Source: SSEF01 sp964604195
GTDB lineage: Bacteria > Patescibacteriota > Minisyncoccia > Moranbacterales > UBA1568
Direction: 5' to 3'
NCBI GenBank assembly: GCA_964604195.1
Contig: CAZRXW010000003.1
Coordinates: 1 to 57,254, forward strand
DNA: 57,254 nucleotides
The translations under genes and the position numbers were made by a program. This document shows, piece after piece, positions 1-8,186 of the stretch; within the stretch, counting starts at the first letter, position 1, and every line of letters begins with the position of its first letter. The notes beneath the pieces were generated by a model that was not told where the DNA came from, searched no databases, and saw only the letters and a program-made list of their open reading frames with translations.

Positions 1-54
1 TCCACCTCCACCTCCACCTCCACCTCCACCTCCACCTCCACCTCCACCTCCACC
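1..54. repeat. (TCCACC)9 hexanucleotide tandem repeat
   Basis: Nine perfect head-to-tail copies of TCCACC run into the left edge of the window. Read on the minus strand in the frame of the surface-protein gene they alternate GGT and GGA, so they encode pure polyglycine. The unit is a multiple of three, so slippage would change linker length without shifting frame. The tract probably stopped the assembly here. Confidence 0.95.
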
Positions 55-1674
55 CCCACTCCCATTCACAATGACTGTGGCTTCAGCTTCACTTGAGAGA
101 TCACCGTTCCAACAGCTCAGCACGTAAGTAGTTGTTTCATCTACCAGCACTTCTATCTCATCATTGGCTTCTCTGTGAGGGTTGATACCACCGTAATGAC
201 TCATAGTACAACGATCAGCATTTTCTATACGTACATAGATATTCACTCGACTGCCGGCTGGTACCGTAATTTCTGAACCACGATCATCTCCATAAGTCAA
301 AAACATCCCCACTGTTGGCGCTTTGGATGGATCAATACCAGGATACAAAATAATATCTTTGGATTCATACAAAGGAGTCCTCCCTCCATCTTCGAGCGCA
401 CAACGAAGGGTTATTCGCTTTGTTCCTGACGGATAGAGGTAGCCAGCTCCACCAATCTCACTCAGGGGTAGTGAGGCCGCGCCAGTGGTGCCGGTAATCC
501 AATCAGTTTTAGCACTAAACCAATTGGCATTAACTTGATACCCCAGTTGACAACTCGGCCTGGGAAGATTTTCTGGCGAATACGAAAGTCTCCAAGAAAA
601 AGATATTTCATCGCTTTCCGCCGCTCCAAAGGGAATAGAGTCTGGTGCCGTCGAGTCAATATTGAGTTCGATATCAGTATCCAGTCGTACTCCTACCGAA
701 TCTTCCACTGATTTCCCCCCTGCGTCATAGCACTCAATACGATAATTTTGAAAATCTCTCGTAGGAGTAACAGTGACACTCCCCGAGGTAGCGATAGGAT
801 TGTTGAATCCCTCCCCCCCCTTGGCTTCACAGCGTTCAGCCCTGGTAGAAGACCATCTAATATTGACCGTCTCGCCCGGATCATAGGTATCTGGTCGAGC
901 ACTAATAGAAACTGTAGCCACTGAGTCACACCCGTTTTGATTCTGACAAACATCGTCACAACGTGATGGGCAAACACCATTACCACTCCCCAAATCACAT
1001 TCTTCACCAGTATCAAGAGTGCCATTGCCACATAATGGACTAGCAGTACCTTCGACATTGATAGTTACAGAGTCACTCGCACTTTTCCCTGAGGCGCCGG
1101 TACACGTTAAGGTAAAGGTAGTACCTTTATTGAGACTCCACACTGGGGTACGGCCACCATACACCAGATCGAAATCATCAAAAGATCGCCAGTCGGTCGT
1201 ACCACCACTCGCCCGGCAAGAAGTAGCTAGTCGTACAGCATAGTAGAGCTGATAAGAGCCACCGCCTACTAGCAAAGAACTGGGCTCACCCCTAAACTTT
1301 TCAATCACTGGTCTATCGCTCACAGTAATTTTGGCGCTACTAGAATCACTCGCGCCAACAGCGTCAGTACAGTTCAAAGTATATGTTGTCGTTTCATTTG
1401 GGGAGACAGTAAAAGTAACTGAGTCTTGCGCTGATTCTTTGATCCGATTTACACTACTCCCATCAGTACCAGACAAGGTGCATTGATATGGGAGAGTACC
1501 GCCAGACATCGGTGCTTGTAGCGTCGCACTACCCCCAGGAGCAATCGTCTGATCGGGATAAAGGGTAAATCCAAAAGCTCTTGCTTGAGCGAAGTGAGGC
1601 CAGGCAAATACCGCCAATCCAACAAAGAACGCCACCGCACCTATTCGAAACATCCTCGCTACAAGAAACTGCAT
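1..1674 (-). CDS. Secreted multi-domain surface protein with polyglycine tract (partial)
   Basis: The frame is open at the left edge, so only the first 558 residues are visible. It begins at ATG 1674 with a signal peptide (hydrophobic RIGAVAFFVGLAVFAW at residues 10-25, likely cut after AQA). Beta-sandwich-like repeats follow, each with a late Cys in patterns such as YTLNCTD, FTLTCTG and YRIECYD, typical of Ig/PKD-like adhesion modules. Around residue 225 lies a Cys-rich CGNGTLDTGEECD motif like the DUF4215/Myxococcus Cys-rich repeat. The visible part ends in NGSG plus at least 18 glycines, presumably a flexible linker to an unseen distal domain. It sits downstream of the prepilin-like gene on the same strand with its own extended -10 promoter. 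The adhesin/surface-display role is inferred; the family was not identified. Confidence 0.8.
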   Translation of the reverse strand, partial: MQFLVARMFRIGAVAFFVGLAVFAWPHFAQARAFGFTLYPDQTIAPGGSATLQAPMSGGTLPYQCTLSGTDGSSVNRIKESAQDSVTFTVSPNETTTYTLNCTDAVGASDSSSAKITVSDRPVIEKFRGEPSSLLVGGGSYQLYYAVRLATSCRASGGTTDWRSFDDFDLVYGGRTPVWSLNKGTTFTLTCTGASGKSASDSVTINVEGTASPLCGNGTLDTGEECDLGSGNGVCPSRCDDVCQNQNGCDSVATVSISARPDTYDPGETVNIRWSSTRAERCEAKGGEGFNNPIATSGSVTVTPTRDFQNYRIECYDAGGKSVEDSVGVRLDTDIELNIDSTAPDSIPFGAAESDEISFSWRLSYSPENLPRPSCQLGYQVNANWFSAKTDWITGTTGAASLPLSEIGGAGYLYPSGTKRITLRCALEDGGRTPLYESKDIILYPGIDPSKAPTVGMFLTYGDDRGSEITVPAGSRVNIYVRIENADRCTMSHYGGINPHREANDEIEVLVDETTTYVLSCWNGDLSSEAEATVIVNGSGGGGGGGGGGGGGGGGGGG

Positions 1675-1714
1675 AAATGCCCAATAAACTATTTATTTTT
1701 CCTACTTACAGAAT

Positions 1715-1723
1715 AGTATAGCA
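1715..1723 (-). promoter_or_regulatory. Extended -10 promoter of the surface-protein gene
   Basis: On the minus strand TGCTATACT forms a TGn extended -10 element 40 nt before ATG 1674. No convincing -35 box is seen, as is usual for extended -10 promoters. The predicted leader is about 33 nt and lacks a clear Shine-Dalgarno sequence. Confidence 0.5.
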
Positions 1724-1802
1724 TGAAAAAATTGATCAGAATAACCTAATCATCCAATACACAACGACAAAATGAGCATAAACTGCTTTTTGTAAAAACA
1801 AA

Positions 1803-2921
1803 CTACTGGTCCATAACACAGCGAATGGAGGCTGCTACTATTTTTTCCTCTCCTGTAACGCGACTTATTTTCGTTGAAGCATTTGTTATGAGACGTCGAT
1901 CTGCGCCATCATCATCTTCTTCAGTCGATGTCCAAAAGAACGCTAACTCGCCACCTATGCCATTACCACCAATAAAACCATTATCCGGATCAAAAACCCC
2001 AGCGTATTGAGCTTCAAATCCAGAGTTTCCCCCCACCAACAAATCAGCCCCACCATTAGTACCCCTAAATCCAGTGGCAAGCGGGTCATTGATTGTTGGA
2101 TCAATATTATTTTCCAAGTCGTACCACTCCCTATCAGTCGGAACATGCCAACTACTCCCATCACCAAGACTAGTACAAATGCCTCGTGCCCCCTCAGTTG
2201 TCACGTACTGCATCGCCTCATCCCAGGTATAGAGACCACCGAATAGATCACATGTTCCTAGATTATCATAGCAATAGTATTCAATACTTCCATTGTTTGA
2301 TTGAGCAGTCCCCGAATTAATTCTATTACCCGCCTTCATATTCTGTTTGGTCCAGCACATGCCTGCAATCTCTACTACGTCATATGTATTCCCATCAGTA
2401 TCATTTACCATGTCACTCTCATCACACTTTGGTCTTGGTTTGATACCCATCTCAATCACACGAGCCGTCTGTCGATAAAAGCCGTCAACTCTCATTCGTA
2501 CCACTTTGTCCCTCCACGTAGCATCTGCACAGTCAATGAGTGTATCAGAGCCATCCAAAAAAGTAGCCTGAAAAGTATAGGCTGGTGTTGAGTCGCTCGT
2601 CGCCACAATAGCATCGATTGCAGTATCACAAGTAGCTCCAATATTAACCATATTTTGTGCCAGATCGTTCAGGGTAGCGTCAGTCATAGTCCCATTCTTG
2701 GCGACAGACATGATGGAGGGAGAGTTATCAATATACATCCGCTTCAGAATACGTTCCGCTCCACTATCAGCCGCCTGAAAAGCTACCACGGATTTTTGGG
2801 TCACGAGACCGCTTTTCCGCTCAAGCGAGGCCACAGTAATCACTGCCAAACCAGACGTTAGGATAAACGACAAGACAATTAGAGTAAAAGCAATGATAGA
2901 CCCCCGCTGTTTTTCTTGCAT
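1803..2921 (-). CDS. PilX-like prepilin with Fibrobacter-type (FISUMP) C-terminal domain
   Basis: The 372-residue protein starts MQEKQRGSIIAFTLIVLSF, a short positive leader and hydrophobic helix like PilX/minor-pilin N termini; the Gly-Ser junction would be the prepilin-peptidase site. Residues to about 170 look like a pilin headgroup (FQAADSGAERIL matches PilX-type GAE motifs). The C-terminal 200 residues (GNTYDVVEIAGMCWTKQNM, ... GGLYTWDEAM, WHVPTDREWYDLE, FFWTSTE, SIRCVMD) match the Fibrobacter succinogenes major paralogous domain, which is common on CPR surface proteins. It is probably a pilus-tip or surface adhesin, exported through a type IV pilus system encoded elsewhere. It lies upstream of the large surface-protein gene. 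Family assignment is by motif recognition only. Confidence 0.85.
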   Translation of the reverse strand: MQEKQRGSIIAFTLIVLSFILTSGLAVITVASLERKSGLVTQKSVVAFQAADSGAERILKRMYIDNSPSIMSVAKNGTMTDATLNDLAQNMVNIGATCDTAIDAIVATSDSTPAYTFQATFLDGSDTLIDCADATWRDKVVRMRVDGFYRQTARVIEMGIKPRPKCDESDMVNDTDGNTYDVVEIAGMCWTKQNMKAGNRINSGTAQSNNGSIEYYCYDNLGTCDLFGGLYTWDEAMQYVTTEGARGICTSLGDGSSWHVPTDREWYDLENNIDPTINDPLATGFRGTNGGADLLVGGNSGFEAQYAGVFDPDNGFIGGNGIGGELAFFWTSTEEDDDGADRRLITNASTKISRVTGEEKIVAASIRCVMDQ

Positions 2922-2927
2922 GGATAT

Positions 2928-2936
2928 AGTATACCA
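2928..2936 (-). promoter_or_regulatory. Extended -10 promoter, probably giving a leaderless mRNA
   Basis: Minus-strand TGGTATACT ends 6 nt before ATG 2921. Transcription would start about at the A of the start codon, so the prepilin mRNA is predicted to be leaderless. No Shine-Dalgarno sequence is present. Confidence 0.55.
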
Positions 2937-2941
2937 TTTTA

Positions 2942-3778
2942 CTACGCTATTTTATTCTCCGCTGCTATTTCAGCTACCCTCCTCAAAAGACAAGCGATAG
3001 TAAGTGGGCCAACCCCTCCTGGAATAGGTGTTACCCAACCAGTATAGTTTTCCTTGTCACCAGAAATATCGCCCCGCACCTGATCACCAACTCGAGTTAT
3101 ACCAGCATCTACCACGACAGCATCTGATCGAAGGTAAGATAGATCCAATAATCCAGGCCGACCACAGACAGAAACAACTACTCGGGCATTACTCAGCAAA
3201 GAATGATGTTTGGCCACTTCTAACGACTTTACCGTCATCACTTGAAGCCCGAGAGCACTCAGTGATTGCTGGATCACCCTACTAAAAAGATCTGAGTTTA
3301 CCAGAGCAACCGCTCTCTCCCCCTGAAGGGGCACCCTTGTAGAAGTAATCAATGTTTCAATAGCTCTCGGTAAGACCGGCACTAAACGAACATTACCAGC
3401 TAAATATTCTTTGACGACTTCTGGATGAAATCCGTCCGCATCTTTTCTGGGATCAATCAGAGTGATGAATTCATCGGGATTCCAACTAGCAGGAAGTGGG
3501 AGCTGGATAATAATCCCATGGACTTCTCTCTCCTGATTGAGACGAAGAATCAAGTCTCGTACTGCCTGTGGATCATCTTCTTTGAAAAAACGGTACAAAT
3601 TGAAACGAATACCCATCCGCTCGGCCGCTTCCGATTTTAGCCTGACATAGATTTCGGAGCCAGCATCATTACCCACCAAGATAACCGCCAAACCAGGATG
3701 AAGATGCTGCTCACGGATAAAATGAGCTGTTTCCGTCAGTATTTCACTCGCTCTCTGTTTTCCATAAAGAAGTGGCAT
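2942..3778 (-). CDS. folD: Bifunctional methylenetetrahydrofolate dehydrogenase / methenyltetrahydrofolate cyclohydrolase
   Basis: FolD interconverts 5,10-methylene-THF, 5,10-methenyl-THF and 10-formyl-THF in the cytoplasm, supplying one-carbon units. The 279-residue length is normal. Visible family motifs are SEIYVRLKSEAAE (Tyr and catalytic Lys), GIIIQLPLP (active-site Gln), DPRKDADGFHP, and the C-terminal TPIPGGVGPLT substrate/NADP motif. I use ATG 3778 (MPLLYGKQRAS) because an earlier in-frame start at 3934 would add 52 residues unlike FolD and overlap uppP by 150 nt. It follows uppP with a 5-nt gap, so the two are probably cotranscribed. In the NADP-binding part, ALVNSDLFSRVIQ replaces the common VxGRSxxVG stretch; this is divergent but still compatible with the fold. 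Confidence 0.93.
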   Translation of the reverse strand: MPLLYGKQRASEILTETAHFIREQHLHPGLAVILVGNDAGSEIYVRLKSEAAERMGIRFNLYRFFKEDDPQAVRDLILRLNQEREVHGIIIQLPLPASWNPDEFITLIDPRKDADGFHPEVVKEYLAGNVRLVPVLPRAIETLITSTRVPLQGERAVALVNSDLFSRVIQQSLSALGLQVMTVKSLEVAKHHSLLSNARVVVSVCGRPGLLDLSYLRSDAVVVDAGITRVGDQVRGDISGDKENYTGWVTPIPGGVGPLTIACLLRRVAEIAAENKIA

Positions 3779-3783
3779 ACGTC

Positions 3784-4551
3784 CTACAAAAAGAACAAAA
3801 AGAAAATTAACGCCAAAACAATTCGATATATCCCAAACACGACAAACGTATTGGTCTCGACAAATTTGAGAAGAAATTTTACCGCTGCTATCGCCACCAA
3901 AAAAGCCGTCACGAAACCTGTAAGGAGGAGCCATACATCGGCCTGAGAAAATAATGCTCCATGTTTCCAGAGATCAAGAGCGGTAGCAGCAAGCATGGTT
4001 GGTACTGCCAAAAGAAATGAAAATTCCACGATGGCCTTCCGCTCCAACTCCAGAGCAAGGCCACCGAGAATAGTCGCTCCTGCTCGAGACACCCCTGGAA
4101 TTACCGAAAATGCCTGGAAAAGACCAATACCCAACGCTTTTTTATAGGAAAGTGTAGAGAGGGTTATTCTCGCTGTGTCTTGATGTTTGTATATTCGCTC
4201 AAAAACAACAATTATGATTCCCCCAACAAACAAAGCCCCTACAACAACAAGAGGAAAGTCAAAGAGTCTCCTGATGAATGAATACAGGAAAAAACCAACC
4301 ACAAGAGAGGGGAAAAGTGCTACTATAAGTTTCATCAAAAGTTCGCGATCGAATAAAAGTTTCTTCCAGTACAAAACGACAATGGCCAAAATAGCACCCA
4401 GCTGAATAGCTATCTGAAATGTCTTGAGGAAATCAGTTTCAGGAAGACGAAGAAGTGATGACGCCAGAATAAGATGGCCCGTGGAAGAAATTGGGAAAAA
4501 TTCTGTTATTCCCTCCACGATCCCGAGGATGATCGCGTCAATGTGGCTCAT
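3784..4551 (-). CDS. uppP: Undecaprenyl-diphosphate phosphatase (UppP/BacA)
   Basis: This integral membrane enzyme dephosphorylates undecaprenyl diphosphate so that the carrier lipid can be reused in peptidoglycan and surface-glycan synthesis. The 255-residue protein has the two signature loops: GIVEGITEFFPISSTGHLIL near the N terminus (catalytic Glu, Ser-Ser-Thr-Gly-His) and the P-loop-like IPGVSRAGATILGGL around residue 155. About eight hydrophobic helices are visible. It lies between the exonuclease gene upstream (55-nt gap) and folD downstream (5 nt). It gives the cell one step of the carrier-lipid cycle that also serves the amidase-containing wall system further right. Confidence 0.95.
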   Translation of the reverse strand: MSHIDAIILGIVEGITEFFPISSTGHLILASSLLRLPETDFLKTFQIAIQLGAILAIVVLYWKKLLFDRELLMKLIVALFPSLVVGFFLYSFIRRLFDFPLVVVGALFVGGIIIVVFERIYKHQDTARITLSTLSYKKALGIGLFQAFSVIPGVSRAGATILGGLALELERKAIVEFSFLLAVPTMLAATALDLWKHGALFSQADVWLLLTGFVTAFLVAIAAVKFLLKFVETNTFVVFGIYRIVLALIFFLFFL

Positions 4552-4605
4552 AGTACATGAAGCTGAGAGCGCTCGTAATAAATTAGCAAGTTTTTAGTTT
4601 TGCGT

Positions 4606-5274
4606 TCAAAAGAGAGTCCCCGAAGCTCTGGTAACCACGGGAGTATGTTCTGTCTTGGCTGATTCGAGTAGCTCGCGCCGTCCATGGAGTTCGGAGAGGT
4701 ACTGCCAGTCACGAAATTCTGGGTAACGCTGAAGCTGCTCTTCGAGAATTTCTACTGTAGCACGAACATCGCCGGCACCAGTATGGGCAGTAATATGTTC
4801 CTTACTACAGTACAGCTTGTAAGCTGCTGTAAGATTGCGAGGAGCAAATATATCCTTAGCTTCTTTACTATGATACAAAACCTTCACATCAACCACTCTC
4901 TTCGAGAGGAAATCAAAATTTTTACCAACCTTGGAAAATTCTGCCTTCAGAAAAGGGAGGTCAAAACCCACTATGTTAAACCCCGACACATCAGCTCCAT
5001 CAAATGTCGTCCAAAGTTCATAGGATAGCTTAGCAAAACTTGGGGCATCAGCCACATCAGCATCCGTAATACCATTGATCAAGGTCGCTTCGGATGGAAT
5101 AGATCTCCCAGGATTGATACGATGCACTGCCGCTACGATTTCTCCAGAAGGAAGAATCTTTTCGTAGGCAATCTCAAGAATTTTATCCTCACCAGTTGAA
5201 AGTCCCGTTGTCTCAAGGTCAAAAACAACTAGTGGACGATCAAGCGGGAGAAGCTCTGGAATAATAGTTTGCAT
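4606..5274 (-). CDS. DnaQ-like 3'-5' exonuclease (DEDDh)
   Basis: The protein (222 residues) is a single DEDD exonuclease domain. Exo I is VVFDLETTGLSTGEDKILEIAY (Asp and Glu metal ligands), Exo II is the VSGFNIVGFDLPFL region (residues about 95-110), and Exo III is HTGAGDVRATVEIL, a DEDDh-type HxxxxxD. It lacks the polymerase part, so it could be a stand-alone proofreading or RNase T/ExoX-like nuclease; which one cannot be decided here. The last 50 residues (SELHGRRELLESAKTEHTP...) form a short helical tail. It has its own promoter-like -10 box. Confidence 0.85.
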   Translation of the reverse strand: MQTIIPELLPLDRPLVVFDLETTGLSTGEDKILEIAYEKILPSGEIVAAVHRINPGRSIPSEATLINGITDADVADAPSFAKLSYELWTTFDGADVSGFNIVGFDLPFLKAEFSKVGKNFDFLSKRVVDVKVLYHSKEAKDIFAPRNLTAAYKLYCSKEHITAHTGAGDVRATVEILEEQLQRYPEFRDWQYLSELHGRRELLESAKTEHTPVVTRASGTLF

Positions 5275-5281
5275 GCAGTCT

Positions 5282-5287
5282 ATTGTA
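5282..5287 (-). promoter_or_regulatory. Candidate -10 box 7 nt before the exonuclease start
   Basis: Minus-strand TACAAT ends 7 nt upstream of ATG 5274, matching the short-spacing pattern seen at several other genes here and predicting a leaderless transcript. No -35 box is evident. Confidence 0.4.
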
Positions 5288-5321
5288 ACCTAAATAACCT
5301 TCCCTGTCAGATAACTATCTC

Positions 5322-7733
5322 CTACACAACGAAGCTCAGGATACGGCCAGGAACATAAATGCACTTGCGTATCGTCTTATCCATAAGAGATTGCCTCACT
5401 TTTTCATCAGAAAGAGCTACAGCACGAGCCTCATCTTCTGAGGCATTGGGGTCAAGAGTAACAGTCCCCCGTACTTTGCCATTTACTTGCACAGCAATCT
5501 TGACCGTCTCCGTGACTATTTTCTTGGCGTCGTACTTCGGCCAAGGGGCAAGGAAGATAGACTCATCCCCCCCAGTCTTTGACCAGAGCTCTTCGGTAAC
5601 ATGAGGGGCAAATGGGGCAAGCAGAACCAAAAGTATCTGGTAAGATTCTCGATCAATGGTTTCCTGTTTCTCCAAATCATTTACAAGAATCATCAGCGAG
5701 CTGATGGCCGTATTAAACTTAAACCCCTCGATATCTTCCGTCACCTTTTTGATGGTTTTATGAAGCAGGCTTTCAGAAGATTTATTCCTCATTCGTACTT
5801 CATCATTCGTGATTCGGTGAGAAAGCTTCCAAACTTTTTCGAGAAAACGCCGAGTACCAACAACACCATTTGTATTCCAAGCAATGGATTGTTCAAATGG
5901 GCCCATGAACATTTCATAGAGTCGAAAGGCGTCCGCTCCAAATTCAGCTATCACCTCATTTGGATTAATAACATTCCCCCAACGCTTCGACATTTTTCGT
6001 CCATCAGCAGCCAAAATAAGACCTAAGAACTCGAGTCGCTTGAATGGCTCTGACGTACTGACTATCCCTTGATCATGGAGAAACTTATGCCAAAACCGCG
6101 CATAGATGAGGTGCCGCGTAGCATGGTCACCACCAACATAGACATCCACCGGCATCCATACCTTCTCCTTTTTCTTATCAACCAGTGCTCGCGTATTCTT
6201 GGGATCAATAAAGCGGAGATAGTACCAGCAGGAACCTGCCCATTGTGGCATAGTGTTAGTTTCTCGCTTTGCTTGACCCTTGCACTTTGGACAATTCACA
6301 TTTACCCACGAAGTAATAGTTGCCAGTGGGGATTCGCCGGTACCGGTTGATTCATAGCTCTTTACATTCGGAAGTTTTACCGGGAGCTCTTTCTCGGATA
6401 CTGGCACCACACCACACTTCTCACAATGAATAAGTGGGATAGGTTCACCCCAATACCGCTGACGCGAGAATACCCAATCGTGCATTTTGTAATTCACCAC
6501 TTTTTTCCCAAGTTTTTCCCGCTTGAGCCAGGCAACCATCTTTTCCCGCGCTTCAGCTGATGCAAGTCCTGAAAATTCACCGGAGTCAATCAGTCTACCA
6601 TCCTCAATGAATATTTCGCTCGTTGTAACTGATACATCAGTGTTCTCAATCGATGGTCGAAACTCAAGCCTATATTTCTTAGCAAACTCACCATCACGCT
6701 CATCATGAGCCGGAACCCCCATCACTGCTCCAGTGCCATAAGTTGAGAGAACATAATCAGCGACAAAAACTAGCAAGCGTTCACCAGTAAATGGATGAAT
6801 AGCTTCTATTCCATTGAGAAGAACTCCCGATTTATCTTTGCTTAGCTCACTCCGCTCGAGATCAGTTTTTTTCTTGGCAGCTACCAAGTACTTTTTGACC
6901 TCGTTTTGATTCTTGATTCTTGATTCTTGATTCTTGACCAATGGATGTTCCGGTGCCACCACTACATAGGTACAACCATAAATCGTATCTAGTCGTGTGG
7001 TGAATACTCGAATTTCCTCCTCGGTATCAGCTACACAAAACACGACTTCAGCACCTTCTGAACGGCCAATCCAATTTCTTTGTGCCTCCTTGATACCTTC
7101 TGGCCAATTGAGCTTCTTGAGATCTCGAAGCATTTTGTCAGCATAAGTCGTAATCCGGAGTACCCACTGCCGCATCGGACGCCTCTCTACAACACTGCCA
7201 CAACGTTCACATTTTCCCTGTTCCAAATCCTCATTGGAAAGTCCAGTTTGGCACGACGGACACCAATTGATCGGATCATAGGATTCAAAAGCCAATCCCT
7301 GCTTCCAAAGCTTTAGAAATATCCATTGAGTCCACTTATAATACTCTGGATCAGTGGTATTTATCTCACGATCCCAATCATAAGTAAGGCCAATTTTCTG
7401 CAACTGATGCTTAAAGGTTGCAATATTTTTCTTCACTGCTGCACTCGGATGAACCTTGTTTTTGATAGCATACTGTTCAGCTGGTAAACCAAAGGCGTCC
7501 CATCCCATCGGATGAATCACACCATAGCCCTCTAACTGTTTGAAACGCGCATACACATCCGAAGCAATATATCCTTTGGGATGCCCTACATGCAAACCAG
7601 CACCTGAAGGATACGGGAACATATCCAAAATATACTGCTTCTTGGGACGCTGATACTGGCGATAGGTGTCCTGGGCATCCCAATATCGCTGCCATTTTTT
7701 CTCGATTTTTCCTGGTTCGTATTTTGCCAACAT
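5322..7733 (-). CDS. leuS: Leucyl-tRNA synthetase
   Basis: This class Ia synthetase charges tRNA-Leu with leucine and proofreads with the CP1 editing domain. Its 803 residues are a normal length. The HIGH motif is HVGH (residues 48-51) in PYPSGAGLHVGHPKGY, and KMSKR is at residues 580-584. Cys pairs at 158/161 with 175/178, and 437/440 with 481/484, form two zinc knuckles. The editing domain contains TRLDTIYGCTY and the VMGVPAHDERD motif with its Asp. The C terminus ends in the usual beta/alpha appendix (AVQVNGKVRGT). Unusual is a heptanucleotide repeat inside the CP1 domain that encodes KNQESRIKNQNE (residues 267-278). The gene follows a 450-nt spacer with no gene intact on its strand. Confidence 0.97.
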   Translation of the reverse strand: MLAKYEPGKIEKKWQRYWDAQDTYRQYQRPKKQYILDMFPYPSGAGLHVGHPKGYIASDVYARFKQLEGYGVIHPMGWDAFGLPAEQYAIKNKVHPSAAVKKNIATFKHQLQKIGLTYDWDREINTTDPEYYKWTQWIFLKLWKQGLAFESYDPINWCPSCQTGLSNEDLEQGKCERCGSVVERRPMRQWVLRITTYADKMLRDLKKLNWPEGIKEAQRNWIGRSEGAEVVFCVADTEEEIRVFTTRLDTIYGCTYVVVAPEHPLVKNQESRIKNQNEVKKYLVAAKKKTDLERSELSKDKSGVLLNGIEAIHPFTGERLLVFVADYVLSTYGTGAVMGVPAHDERDGEFAKKYRLEFRPSIENTDVSVTTSEIFIEDGRLIDSGEFSGLASAEAREKMVAWLKREKLGKKVVNYKMHDWVFSRQRYWGEPIPLIHCEKCGVVPVSEKELPVKLPNVKSYESTGTGESPLATITSWVNVNCPKCKGQAKRETNTMPQWAGSCWYYLRFIDPKNTRALVDKKKEKVWMPVDVYVGGDHATRHLIYARFWHKFLHDQGIVSTSEPFKRLEFLGLILAADGRKMSKRWGNVINPNEVIAEFGADAFRLYEMFMGPFEQSIAWNTNGVVGTRRFLEKVWKLSHRITNDEVRMRNKSSESLLHKTIKKVTEDIEGFKFNTAISSLMILVNDLEKQETIDRESYQILLVLLAPFAPHVTEELWSKTGGDESIFLAPWPKYDAKKIVTETVKIAVQVNGKVRGTVTLDPNASEDEARAVALSDEKVRQSLMDKTIRKCIYVPGRILSFVV
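6907..6934. repeat. TGATTCT x4 heptanucleotide tandem repeat within leuS
   Basis: Four perfect copies of a 7-nt unit lie within the editing-domain coding region of leuS. The unit is not a multiple of three, so gain or loss of one copy would frameshift an essential gene. On the minus strand it encodes the low-complexity loop KNQESRIKNQ. Confidence 0.95.
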
Positions 7734-7776
7734 AGATAGCTGTAAGGAATTTAGAGCACTCCCCTGTATTCTTTGA

Positions 7777-8079
7777 CTCCCCCACTCTATCCTAAAACAA
7801 GCCTTTTTTCAAGGAAACATCAACTGCCTCTCCGGACTAATCACCTATAACTTCCTTGAGTGGCACAAAACTTTAGAAGAGACGGGTTCGTTTGAGTGCT
7901 CCTTTCTTACCTTGCCACTCGATGCACCGTTTCACCTACGTTTCGTTCAAGCCAATGGTAGAGGAGAAATATTCGACACTCCAGATACTATCTTTCTCGA
8001 GGTACATATCTCGGATAAATTTGAACTGGACACAGAGATACCAGTTGCCTTCAGCCTTCAGTTTGCTAACGGTATCTGA
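7777..8079 (+). pseudogene. Possible N-terminally truncated gene remnant
   Basis: Reading from just after an in-frame TGA (7774-7776), 100 codons are open to TGA at 8077. The translation has a protein-like composition (for example NFLEWHKTLEETGSFEC, LDAPFHLRFVQANGRG, DTPDTIFLEVHIS and TEIPVAFSLQF, which alternates like beta strands). No ATG, GTG or well-placed TTG with a ribosome site occurs at its beginning, and it starts abruptly beside the divergent leuS start. I read it as the C-terminal remnant of a beta-rich protein, or possibly a chance frame. No family is recognised. Confidence 0.3.
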
Positions 8080-8095
8080 GATGGCAATATTCGGT

Positions 8096-8128
8096 GGGAC
8101 TCATTTCAGGTGGGGTTTTCTGGTGTAT
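8096..8128 (-). repeat. Terminator-linked repeat, copy 1 (degenerate)
   Basis: Directly downstream of the mini-pilin terminator the minus strand reads ACCAGAAAACCCCACCTGAAATGAG. It matches the sequence following the rpoC terminator (ACCAGGAAACCCCACTTGTAAGGA). The shared reading frame would encode P-x-N-P-T followed by a His-rich stretch, but a TGA interrupts it here. Confidence 0.45.
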
Positions 8129-8129
8129 A

Positions 8130-8166
8130 AAAAAACAACCACCCAGAAAAAGAGTGGTTGTTTTTT
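8130..8166 (-). terminator. Intrinsic terminator of the mini-pilin genes
   Basis: AAAAAACAACCAC (8130-8142) and GTGGTTGTTTTTT (8154-8166) form a perfect hairpin with an 11-nt loop and A/T flanks, 20 nt after the stop of the minus-strand mini-pilin gene. It could act in both directions. Confidence 0.85.
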
Positions 8167-8186
8167 CTTGTCGGCCGAAAAGAAGC

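Noticed and set aside
3779..3934. 52-residue N-terminal extension of FolD
   Set aside because: The extension has no FolD similarity and lies in the uppP coding region; ATG 3778 gives the normal family start.
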